From an uncultured Eubacteriales bacterium (lineage in GTDB: Bacteria; Bacillota; Clostridia; Christensenellales; Borkfalkiaceae): a stretch of 12,426 nucleotides of DNA. Within the stretch, counting starts at the first letter, position 1. The number at the start of each line of letters is the position of its first letter. This document shows positions 6,384-12,426 of the stretch, piece by piece. Made by a program: the position numbers and the translations under genes. The stretch lies in NCBI GenBank assembly GCA_900545325.1, contig UQZE01000055.1, forward strand, positions 1 through 12,426, in the 5' to 3' direction. Under the pieces are notes generated by a model. That model searched no databases, was not told the origin of the DNA, and worked only from the letters and a program-made list of their open reading frames with translations.

Positions 6384-7778
6384 ATGGTAAAAGGCATAAT
6401 AATCAGGATTTCCGGTCCTGTCGTCGACGTAAAGTTTGAAAACGGGCTGCCGAAGATCAAAGACGCCCTCACCGTGGGCGAGGGTAAAACGCAAAAGGTA
6501 ATGGAAGTTGCGCAGCATCTCGACGAACGCACCGTCCGCTGCGTCATGCTTTCGGAAAGCGAAGGGCTTTCCCGCGGCACGGAAGTCGTTTCCACGGGCA
6601 GATGCATAGAAGTGCCCGTGGGCGAACGCACGCTCGGACGCATGTTCAACGTATTAGGACAGCCGATCGACGGCGGCGGCCCGGTTGAGACGGAAGAACG
6701 ACGCAGCATTCATCGGAGCGCGCCCGCGTTCAGCGAACAGAGCCCTGCGGTGCATATCCTCGAAACGGGGATCAAGGTGATAGACCTGCTCGAACCGTAT
6801 CCCAAGGGCGGCAAGATCGGCCTTTTCGGCGGCGCAGGCGTAGGAAAGACCGTGCTCATACAGGAATTGATCCACAACGTTGCCACCCAGCACGGCGGAT
6901 ATTCCGTATTTACGGGCGTGGGCGAACGTTCCCGCGAGGGCAACGACTTATGGAACGAGATGAACGAAAGCGGCGTCGCCGCAAAGACGGCGCTCGTGTT
7001 CGGGCAGATGAACGAATCGCCGGGCGTCCGCATGCGCGTGGCGCTTTCGGGGCTGACCATGGCGGAATATTTCCGCGACGTACAGCATAAGGACGTGCTG
7101 CTGTTCATCGATAACATTTTCCGTTTCGTGCAGGCGGGGAGCGAAGTGTCCACCCTGCTCGGCCGCATGCCCTCGGCGGTCGGCTATCAGCCCACCCTCG
7201 CCAACGAAATGGGCGAACTGCAGGAACGCATCACCTCCACGAAAAACGGCTCCGTTACCTCGGTGCAGGCGGTGTACGTGCCTGCGGACGATCTGACGGA
7301 CCCCGCGCCCGCCACAACCTTTTCTCACCTCGACGCGACCACCGTATTAAGCCGCAAGATAGCGGAACAGGGCATTTATCCCGCAGTCGATCCGCTCGAC
7401 TCATCCTCGCGTATCCTCTCGGAAAACATCGTGGGCAAGGAGCATTACCGCGTGGCGCGCGGCGTCCAGGAGGTGCTTGAAAAGTATAAGGAACTGCAAG
7501 ACATTATCGCTATTTTGGGCATGGAAGAACTCGGCGACGAAGATAAGCTGACGGTCGCCCGCGCGAGAAAGGTGCAGAGATTTCTTTCTCAGCCCTTCAA
7601 CGTGGCGGAGAAATTTACGGGCGTGCAGGGCAGATACGTGCCGCTCGGCGAAACCGTGAAGGGATTTGCCGCCATTATCGACGGCGAGGCGGACGCCTAT
7701 CCGGAGGCGGCGTTCTTCAACGTCGGCACGCTCGACGACGTGGTGCGCAAGGCGAAAGAGCTGAAGGAGAACGCGTGA
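6384..7778 (+). CDS. atpD: F-type ATP synthase subunit beta (catalytic)
   Basis: A 464-residue catalytic subunit of normal length. Walker A GGAGVGKT is at 149-156 and the catalytic glutamate is Glu181 in GVGERSREGNDL. The Walker B region reads VLLFIDNIFRFVQAG. The lever motif that contacts gamma, DELSEED in other species, is EELGDED at 381-387. The nucleotide-binding signature PAVDPLDSSS is present. The ATG is 1 nt after the atpG stop, with AAGGAA about 11 nt upstream. It makes ATP in the three catalytic sites of F1 or hydrolyses it in reverse. Its C-terminal domain is intact and its stop overlaps the start of atpC by 1 nt. Confidence 0.97.
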   Translation: MVKGIIIRISGPVVDVKFENGLPKIKDALTVGEGKTQKVMEVAQHLDERTVRCVMLSESEGLSRGTEVVSTGRCIEVPVGERTLGRMFNVLGQPIDGGGPVETEERRSIHRSAPAFSEQSPAVHILETGIKVIDLLEPYPKGGKIGLFGGAGVGKTVLIQELIHNVATQHGGYSVFTGVGERSREGNDLWNEMNESGVAAKTALVFGQMNESPGVRMRVALSGLTMAEYFRDVQHKDVLLFIDNIFRFVQAGSEVSTLLGRMPSAVGYQPTLANEMGELQERITSTKNGSVTSVQAVYVPADDLTDPAPATTFSHLDATTVLSRKIAEQGIYPAVDPLDSSSRILSENIVGKEHYRVARGVQEVLEKYKELQDIIAILGMEELGDEDKLTVARARKVQRFLSQPFNVAEKFTGVQGRYVPLGETVKGFAAIIDGEADAYPEAAFFNVGTLDDVVRKAKELKENA

Positions 7779-8203
7779 TGGATACCTTTCGGCTGAAAAT
7801 ACTCGCCTCCGACCGCCCGTTTTACGAAGGGGACTGTATTTCGCTCGTCGTTCCCACGTTGCGCGGACAGCAGGGAATCCTCGCGCATCACAGTAATTTT
7901 ATTTCTGCGGTCGTGCCGGGGTGGGTGGAATTCCGCTTTTTCGACGGAAAAGAGGAAAAGAAACTTTCCTGCGCGGTATCGGAGGGCATTATCAAGACGG
8001 AGGACAACGAGGTACTCATTCTCGTCGCCACGGCGGAATATCCCGAGGAAATTGACGAAAACAGAGCGCGGCGCGCGGCGGACGCGGCGCGGGAAGAACT
8101 TTTGCAAAAGCAGAGCGTGCAGGAATATTACGCCGCAAAAGCGCGGCTGGCGCGCGCGGTGAACCGCTTAAAAGTAAAAAAACACAGAACGGACGAAATG
8201 TAA
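7778..8203 (+). CDS. atpC: F-type ATP synthase subunit epsilon
   Basis: A 141-residue subunit: an N-terminal beta sandwich (about 1-84: FRLKILASDRPFYEGD, GQQGILAHHSNFISAV, and VSEGIIKTEDNEVLIL) and a C-terminal pair of helices rich in Ala, Arg and Glu. It sits at the foot of the gamma shaft and can inhibit ATP hydrolysis. IDENRA at 92-97 matches the I/L-D-x-x-R-A motif through which some Bacillus epsilon subunits bind ATP. The ATG at 7778 overlaps the atpD stop by 1 nt and has AAGGAG 8 nt upstream. A GTG three bases earlier is possible but worse placed. It is the last gene of the operon. Confidence 0.95.
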   Translation: MDTFRLKILASDRPFYEGDCISLVVPTLRGQQGILAHHSNFISAVVPGWVEFRFFDGKEEKKLSCAVSEGIIKTEDNEVLILVATAEYPEEIDENRARRAADAAREELLQKQSVQEYYAAKARLARAVNRLKVKKHRTDEM

Positions 8204-8207
8204 AAAA

Positions 8208-8226
8208 CCCGCGGCAACGACGCGGG
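8208..8226 (+). other. Short hairpin after atpC
   Basis: CCCGCG and CGCGGG form a 6-bp stem with a 7-nt loop, 4 nt after the atpC stop. There is no T-run behind it, so it is not a complete intrinsic terminator. It may protect the 3' end of the mRNA or act together with the next hairpin. Confidence 0.4.
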
Positions 8227-8272
8227 CATGCTCGGCGCGTACGAATATTTCAGAAAAAAACATATGTAAAAT

Positions 8273-8298
8273 AAGCGCTCCCGAAGTCGGGGGCGCTT
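8273..8298. terminator. Shared terminator between ATP synthase operon and histidine kinase gene
   Basis: AAGCGC (8273-8278) pairs with GCGCTT (8293-8298). The stem continues inward through a T-G wobble and a CCCG/CGGG block to a 4-nt loop. It starts 5 nt beyond the kinase stop on the minus strand, where it is followed by TATTTTA. On the plus strand it is followed only by TTTCGCTT, so termination of the ATP synthase transcript may be weaker. Confidence 0.7.
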
Positions 8299-8302
8299 TC
8301 GC

Positions 8303-10324
8303 TTATGCCAGAGGCAGCGTGATGAAGAACGTCAGTTTTCCGTTCTGCTGTTCGTAAGTGAGGTCTCCGTTCATGGATTGCATCGCGTTTTTGCACAGAT
8401 ACAGGCCCAGCCCCAGATTTTTGTCCGAAGGATTTTCCGAATAGTACGGGCGGAATACGTCCTGTCCGCCAAGGCCCTTGCCGTCGTCCGTCACGGCGAT
8501 CACGCCCGTGTTTCTGCGCCTGTACGCCGAAACGGTTATCGAAGTGCACTGCGCATGCTCCACCGCGTTGATGATGAGATTGTTGACGACCGAAAGCAGG
8601 CCGTTTTTCTTGCCGTATACCTGCAGTTCCGCCGCGCGGTATTCCAGCGTAATGCCGTTCGCCTCGCAGTCGGGGCCGAGCGCGGCGCAGGATTGCGATA
8701 ACACGTCGTCGGCGTTGAAACAAGCCGAACTTTCCGCCACGTAGTTCGATTTCGCGTACATAGAGAGGTCGTCCAGATTTTTGATCAGTTCGTCGGCCTT
8801 CTGCCTCATGATCTTTACGGCTTTTTTTAATTCCTCATCTTTCTCCCGCTCCTGCAGTACGGCGATATACCGCCCTATGCTTACAGCGGGCTTTTTCATG
8901 TCGTGAGAAACGTAGCGCAAAAGATCGTCGCGTTCTTCTATCACCGCTTTCAGCTCCCTTGTCTGGATAGCTACTTCCGACTGAAGATTTTCGGTGAGGT
9001 ATCTGTTTCGTTTTTCCAGCCGCAGGAATACGCGGCAGCTCACGCTCGCGTTAATGAGAAGTATGAGTGCGCACAGCCAGAAAACGGGATTGACGAAACC
9101 GAACGGGCTGGCGTTCGGCATGTAAAAGGCCAGTCCCAAAAAGCCCGTGAGCAGGGGAACGAGCAGCAGAGAAACGTCCGTGCGCTTGTTTTTTGCGAGC
9201 AGCAGTGTAAAAGCGCAGATCGCGGCGAAAAATACGGCGTTGCAGACGGCGCGGAATAATTCGAGGTCGAACTGTCCCAAAGAAACGAGGGGCAGGACGA
9301 ACGCCGCCGCGCAATAGGCGCCCGCCAGCGCCAGCGTAACGCCCCAGAGCGGGAATTTACCCGTTCGGACTTTCAGGGCGAGGAGCGCGGAAAAGATCGC
9401 AAAGGCATAGGAACAAGACTCCGCGGCTTTCCACATATACGGAATACCCGTGGCGCCCGCGAGGGAAAACGCGGAAACAAGTATGCCGAACACCCCTATC
9501 ATGATCATGACGTGCGGCAGGAAAAAGCGCGTGCGCTTTAAAAAACACAAGAATATAAAAATGGCGATAATGAGCGCGGCCAAAGAATACTGCACCGTGT
9601 AAAAGCGGTTGTCCCGCGACACGATACCGCGCACCGCGGCGTCGTCGCCGATGAGCGGCTTTCCGAGAATTCCCGCCGCGCGCCCTTTTTCCGCTTCGTA
9701 GTGAATGGTTACGACGGTGGCCGCGTCGTAGGCCGCGGGCGAAATCGCCGCCTGGCGCGGGTAAAATTTTAAGTCGAGAAAGAGCGGTTCTGTCGCGTTG
9801 TCGTGCCGTTCGCTCCGATGCGAGTATTCGCTGTAATTGATAAAGTCGTAGTCCTTTATTTCTCCGCACATTTCCGTGAGCGTATAATTCACATAGACCG
9901 CGCAGGCCGACCACACCGCGGGGATATACAGCGTGAAGTGCCAGTTGCCGTCGCCCTTGAGATAGGGGGAAAGCGCCTCCGACTGTTCTTCGAATTCGTC
10001 CGAAAAAGGGTCGAGGTGGGCGATCACGAATTCATAGGTGCCGCGCGAAGACGCCCCGTCTTCGGACAGATCGAAGATCTGTCCGGGAACGCCGCCTTTC
10101 GGCAGCAGAAATTCGTCGGGCGTATAGTTGACGGCGGTAACGATATTGAGCGCCGCGAGATCGGAAATGGAGTTGGCCGCGAAGGTGCCGTTTTGGTTGG
10201 AAATCCGCGTTACGGGGGCATCGTTTATGCGCCTGACGCCGAAACATAAGGATAACACGACTGCGGCGGAAAGCAACGCCGTAACGAGCAGGATAACGTA
10301 CCTGACCGCGATAATTCGTTTCAC
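8303..10324 (-). CDS. Membrane sensor histidine kinase with 7TM-type sensor
   Basis: A 673-residue sensor kinase. The first membrane helix (about 8-28) is followed by an extracellular domain of roughly 220 residues and then seven hydrophobic segments (about 255-450), an arrangement like the 7TMR-DISM family of sensor proteins. After a short coiled coil comes the kinase: H box YVSHDMKKP with phosphorylated His474, N box with Asn586 (NNLIINAVEHA), G1 box DDGKGLG, F-like FRPYYS and G2 box GLGLYL. The GTG start (complement of 10322-10324) was chosen because it has GGGGAGG 7 nt upstream, opens on a basic residue pair and a membrane helix, and overlaps the regulator stop by 4 nt (GTGA). The longer open frame upstream lies inside the regulator gene. 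The ligand is unknown. Confidence 0.9.
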   Translation of the reverse strand: MKRIIAVRYVILLVTALLSAAVVLSLCFGVRRINDAPVTRISNQNGTFAANSISDLAALNIVTAVNYTPDEFLLPKGGVPGQIFDLSEDGASSRGTYEFVIAHLDPFSDEFEEQSEALSPYLKGDGNWHFTLYIPAVWSACAVYVNYTLTEMCGEIKDYDFINYSEYSHRSERHDNATEPLFLDLKFYPRQAAISPAAYDAATVVTIHYEAEKGRAAGILGKPLIGDDAAVRGIVSRDNRFYTVQYSLAALIIAIFIFLCFLKRTRFFLPHVMIMIGVFGILVSAFSLAGATGIPYMWKAAESCSYAFAIFSALLALKVRTGKFPLWGVTLALAGAYCAAAFVLPLVSLGQFDLELFRAVCNAVFFAAICAFTLLLAKNKRTDVSLLLVPLLTGFLGLAFYMPNASPFGFVNPVFWLCALILLINASVSCRVFLRLEKRNRYLTENLQSEVAIQTRELKAVIEERDDLLRYVSHDMKKPAVSIGRYIAVLQEREKDEELKKAVKIMRQKADELIKNLDDLSMYAKSNYVAESSACFNADDVLSQSCAALGPDCEANGITLEYRAAELQVYGKKNGLLSVVNNLIINAVEHAQCTSITVSAYRRRNTGVIAVTDDGKGLGGQDVFRPYYSENPSDKNLGLGLYLCKNAMQSMNGDLTYEQQNGKLTFFITLPLA

Positions 10325-11007
10325 GGTTTGGCCTCCCCTGTAAAAAAAGCGTAGCCCTTGCCGAATTCCGTTACGATAAGGGCGTTTTCGTGCGTAAGTT
10401 CTTTCAGTTTCTGCCGCAGGGTGGACAGATGGCGGCGGATGGTCGTCGTCTGCAGGCTGGGCGCGCCCCAAACCTTTTCGTAAATTTCGTCCGCAGAGAA
10501 AAACGTGCCGGGGTGCGACATCAGAAACCACAATATGTTGAATTCGCTCGAAGTCAGCGATACGGGCCTGCCGAAATAGACGGCCGTTCGTTTGTTCGCG
10601 TCCGCCGTAAGGCCGCAAAGCTCTATCGTGGCGTCCTTTTTGGGCAGAAGTCGCAGGCCGATGCGCGTTTCCAAAAGCCGCATGGAGCAGGGCTTGACGA
10701 TATAGTCGAGCGCGCCTGCGTCGAACCCCGTGAGAATACTATCCTCGCTGCCGAGGTCGGACAGGACGATCGCGGGCGGAAGAGCCGTATCGTTTTTCAG
10801 CAGCCGCAGCCCCTCGCCGTCGGGAAGAACGACGTCTAAAACGAGCATGTCGTAACGGTGTTCGCGCAAAAGCTTTTCCGCTTTCTCCAGAGTGTCGGCG
10901 GCGTGCACGGTATTGCCCGCGGCGCGGAACCAGTTTGTCATTTCGTATAACAGATTCAAATCGTCCTCTACGAATAATAGGGTACGTTCGGTAACTTTTG
11001 ATCTCAA
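10321..11007 (-). CDS. OmpR/PhoB-family response regulator
   Basis: A 228-residue DNA-binding response regulator. The receiver domain (about 8-120) has the acidic pair Asp15-Asp16, phosphoacceptor Asp58 (VLDVVLPDGEG), Ser83 and Lys105 (IVKPCS). The C-terminal winged helix (about 127-222) shows LTSSEFNILWFLMSHPG, then EIYEKVWG, and TTIRRHLSTLRQKL as the recognition helix, ending with GKGYAF. It starts at TTG (complement of 11005-11007) with AGAGG 6 nt upstream; no ATG fits before the receiver domain. It is the first gene of a two-gene operon with the kinase. It is divergent from the surface-protein gene, which is the nearest candidate target. Confidence 0.93.
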   Translation of the reverse strand: MRSKVTERTLLFVEDDLNLLYEMTNWFRAAGNTVHAADTLEKAEKLLREHRYDMLVLDVVLPDGEGLRLLKNDTALPPAIVLSDLGSEDSILTGFDAGALDYIVKPCSMRLLETRIGLRLLPKKDATIELCGLTADANKRTAVYFGRPVSLTSSEFNILWFLMSHPGTFFSADEIYEKVWGAPSLQTTTIRRHLSTLRQKLKELTHENALIVTEFGKGYAFFTGEAKP

Positions 11008-11026
11008 GGTGTGCCTCTGATTTAAA

Positions 11027-11038
11027 AACTATATAGTT
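11027..11038. repeat. 12-bp perfect palindrome at the response-regulator start point
   Basis: AACTATATAGTT is a perfect inverted repeat lying across the predicted transcription start (about 11033) of the regulator gene. It could be an operator. Its AT-rich content makes it weak evidence on its own. Confidence 0.35.
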
Positions 11039-11039
11039 A

Positions 11040-11068
11040 AGTATATACTATTTCTCCGTAAAAATCAA
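11040..11068 (-). promoter_or_regulatory. Predicted promoter of the two-component operon
   Basis: On the minus strand, TTGATT (complement of 11063-11068) is followed after exactly 17 bp by TATACT (complement of 11040-11045), giving a start near 11033 and a leader of about 25 nt before the TTG start codon. Confidence 0.65.
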
Positions 11069-11081
11069 GAAGCCTTTAAAA

Positions 11082-11097
11082 GTTACGAATTGTTACG
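11082..11097. repeat. GTTACG direct repeat, candidate response-regulator site
   Basis: GTTACG occurs at 11082-11087 and 11092-11097, a 10-bp pitch (one helical turn), as typical of tandem OmpR-family binding sites. A partial third copy, ATTACG, is at 11117-11122. The pair lies about 60-75 bp upstream of the predicted start of the surface-protein gene and 14 bp upstream of the -35 box of the regulator's own promoter, so it could serve either or both. Confidence 0.45.
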
Positions 11098-11142
11098 GTT
11101 GTGTTTTGAATATTGAATTACGTATATTAAAATTTGTATAAT

Positions 11143-11151
11143 TGATATAAT
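11143..11151 (+). promoter_or_regulatory. Extended -10 promoter of the surface-protein/sipW operon
   Basis: TGATATAAT is an exact extended -10 element (TGnTATAAT). No good -35 box stands 16-18 bp upstream, which fits a promoter that relies on the extended -10 or on an activator. The predicted start is near 11158, giving a leader of about 63 nt. Confidence 0.6.
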
Positions 11152-11157
11152 GTAAAA

Positions 11158-11192
11158 GCAGAGAAGATGCGGGAATCCCGAACCGCCTCTGT
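11158..11192 (+). other. Two-stem hairpin at the 5' end of the surface-protein mRNA
   Basis: An outer stem CAGAG (11159-11163) with CTCTG (11187-11191), extended by a G-T pair, encloses an inner hairpin CGGG-AAT-CCCG (11170-11180). The outer stem begins at the predicted first nucleotide of the transcript and ends about 15 nt before the AGGAGAGG ribosome binding site. It matches no riboswitch class known to me. A 5' stabilising hairpin or a control element is possible. Confidence 0.45.
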
Positions 11193-11220
11193 AAGTTCAG
11201 TAAAAAGGAGAGGAACAGAG

Positions 11221-11757
11221 ATGAAAAGAAGAATAAGGATCATCACCACCGCCGTATCGATTTGTTTGGTTTTCGCGGTGATGTGCATCGGTATCTACGC
11301 GGCCACGCAGGTAACGATCAACGGCACGGGCGGCAATTTGTCGTTCAATGCCGATAACGTGCTTGCGACCGTTACCTTGAAACAGGGCGATTTTTCGGCC
11401 GAAGAACAGAAAGTGGAAATTGGTGAAGAACATGCAGGAACGGGTTCGTTCACGTTCAAAGACGTAACGTTTGCTACAACGCAGGAAGCAAAAACTTTCC
11501 AAGTGGTTGTCAAGAACGATTTTGCCGAAGGTTCGAATATAAAGATTTCTTCTAAGCTTACAGCGTCGGTGTCCAGTGAAGATTTTAAAGTAACGATCAA
11601 CAACGGTACGGAGGATATAGATTCCGCAACTGCACAGGAAGTTTCCGTCGGCACCGATCTGACGTATACCGTTACCGTGAAATTTGTCGGTACGGCAGAT
11701 AAAACCGCTTCGGATACGTTGACGTTCAGCCTGGAATTGACGAAAGCGCAAGCGTAA
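11221..11757 (+). CDS. TasA/CalY-like secreted protein with SipW-type signal peptide
   Basis: A 178-residue exported protein. Basic residues (KRRIR) precede a hydrophobic stretch (about 7-26) ending in GIYAA, with likely cleavage near Ala27/Ala28, as in substrates of SipW signal peptidases. The mature part (about 150 residues) is rich in Thr, Val, Ser, Lys and Glu with alternating strand-like segments, lacks cysteine and has no wall anchor, which suits a beta-rich matrix or fibre protein of the TasA/camelysin type. Overall identity to TasA was not measured; the call rests on signal peptide, composition and the adjacent sipW. The start at 11221 has AGGAGAGG about 7 nt upstream. An in-frame ATG at 11167 lies in the hairpin and has no ribosome binding site. 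Its codons look more AT-rich than those of the ATP synthase genes. Confidence 0.75.
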   Translation: MKRRIRIITTAVSICLVFAVMCIGIYAATQVTINGTGGNLSFNADNVLATVTLKQGDFSAEEQKVEIGEEHAGTGSFTFKDVTFATTQEAKTFQVVVKNDFAEGSNIKISSKLTASVSSEDFKVTINNGTEDIDSATAQEVSVGTDLTYTVTVKFVGTADKTASDTLTFSLELTKAQA

Positions 11758-11784
11758 GAATTTTGCGCGGTCGGCAGGCGTTTT

Positions 11785-12410
11785 ATGAAAACTGAAATAC
11801 TTAAAAAGACGCTGGGCACGGCGCTCGACGTGTTGTTTACGCTCGTGTTGCTGATAACGCTTGCCGCCGCCGCGGTTACGCTCGCTTTACGGGAACAGGG
11901 GGCGCTCGGACTGCGGTTCGGCGTCGTCCGTTCCGCGAGCATGGAGGAAAGCGGTCTGTACGTAGGGGACGTCGTATACGTCGGTCGGGACGACGAATAT
12001 GCCGTGGGGGACGTGGTGGCGTTTTACCGTGCCCCCGAGCTCTATGACGAGCCGTTTGAAAAAGAAGCCGTCCGCGGGCGCGAGATATGGATTCACCAGA
12101 TCGTCGCCGTGCGCACGGATGAAAACGGGCGTTCTTCCTTTCTGACGAAAGGCACGAGCAACGCCGCGGACGACGGATATTATGTGCCGCAGGATTATGT
12201 GATAGGCAAGGCCTCCGCTCTGCCTGCGTTGATCGGCGGGCTGATAGGCTTTCTCGCCACGAGTACGGGAATAATATGCCTTATCGTGTTGCCTTGCGCC
12301 GTCATGCTGATTTATCTGATCTGGGATCTGATCATGCTGCTGACCATGAAGGAAGAGCCTTTAAAAAGCGCGGCGGCAGAGTGCGTAAGCGGCGCCGAGG
12401 AAAGCTTTGC
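11785..12410 (+). CDS. sipW: SipW-type signal peptidase I (3' truncated)
   Basis: An S26B-family (ER-type) signal peptidase, open to the right edge; 208 complete genomic codons are visible, near full family length. A first membrane helix (about 14-35) is followed by the catalytic serine Ser52 in SASMEESGLYVGDVV, the catalytic His104 in IWIHQIVAV (His replaces the Lys of ordinary signal peptidase I, the mark of this subfamily), and TKGTSNAADDGYYVP with Asp129/Asp130. A second hydrophobic region (about 145-185) reaches the C-terminal part. It very probably removes the signal peptide of the protein encoded 27 nt upstream, with which it shares a transcript; no terminator lies between them. Its ribosome binding site is weak (CAGG). 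Codons beyond 12408 come partly or wholly from adapter sequence, and apparent residues such as DRKS there are artefacts. Confidence 0.9.
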
Positions 12411-12426
12411 AGATCGGAAGAGCACA
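12411..12426. other. Illumina adapter remnant (right end)
   Basis: AGATCGGAAGAGCACA is the start of the standard Illumina adapter. Its first 14 bases are the reverse complement of bases 1-14. It is not genomic and extends the sipW reading frame artificially. Confidence 0.96.

Noticed and set aside
10325..10618. Upstream extension of the histidine kinase frame
   Set aside because: This stretch lies within the response-regulator gene in another frame; GTG 10324 with GGGGAGG and a membrane helix is the better start.
11167..11220. In-frame ATG upstream of the surface-protein gene
   Set aside because: It lies inside the leader hairpin without a ribosome binding site and would put a polar stretch before the signal peptide.
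1..12426. Terminal inverted repeat of a mobile element
   Set aside because: The terminal repeats are Illumina adapter sequence; no transposase or integrase is present.
1..12426. CRISPR arrays, tRNA or rRNA genes
   Set aside because: No spaced identical repeats, cloverleaf-like sequence or rRNA segments were seen on either strand.

Overview
The window is a 12.4-kb fragment from a fairly GC-rich, low-GC-phylum-type bacterium, most likely an anaerobic gut member of the class Clostridia (Firmicutes). This rests on a GH112 galactosyl-hexosamine/rhamnose phosphorylase, a SipW signal peptidase paired with a SipW-type surface protein, an OmpR/7TM-type two-component system, strong GGAGG-type ribosome binding sites and AT-rich sigma-70-like promoters. 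Genus cannot be read from the sequence. Both ends carry the same Illumina adapter sequence in inverted orientation (1-14 and 12411-12426). These bases are not genomic, and they add false residues to the last gene.

Layout. (1) 15-890 (+): 3' part of a GH112 phosphorylase, ending at a bidirectional terminator. (2) 975-1874 (-): a LysR-family regulator, divergent from the next operon; the two predicted promoters physically overlap. (3) 1983-8203 (+): a compact F-type ATP synthase operon in the order a, c, b, delta-alpha, gamma, beta, epsilon, with genes overlapping or nearly touching. (4) 8303-11007 (-): a response regulator and a 7TM-type histidine kinase, overlapping by 4 nt, convergent with the ATP synthase operon and sharing a terminator with it. 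(5) 11221-12410 (+): a TasA/CalY-like secreted protein with a SipW-type signal peptide, followed by the SipW signal peptidase, divergent from the two-component system.

The most unusual item is the ATP synthase. There is no separate atpH. Only the C-terminal domain of delta (about 75 residues) is present, fused in frame to the N-terminus of an otherwise complete alpha subunit. The six-helix N-terminal domain of delta, which normally binds the alpha N-termini, is missing. An in-frame GTG with an AAGGA Shine-Dalgarno-like sequence lies exactly at the fusion joint and could give a 512-residue stand-alone alpha. That would offer a way to make unequal amounts of fused and free alpha. Subunit c has a signal-peptide-like leader plus an acidic Ala/Glu-rich segment before its two-helix hairpin (138 residues in all). 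Subunit a has Ala where the usual Asn follows the essential Arg-Leu-Phe-Gly.

In the right part, the two-component system and the surface-protein/SipW pair are divergently transcribed from a 213-bp AT-rich intergenic region. It holds a direct repeat GTTACG-N4-GTTACG (10-bp pitch, as OmpR-family regulators prefer), an extended -10 promoter, and a two-stem hairpin at the predicted 5' end of the surface-protein mRNA. This suggests, without proving it, that the two-component system controls an extracellular-matrix or fibre operon.
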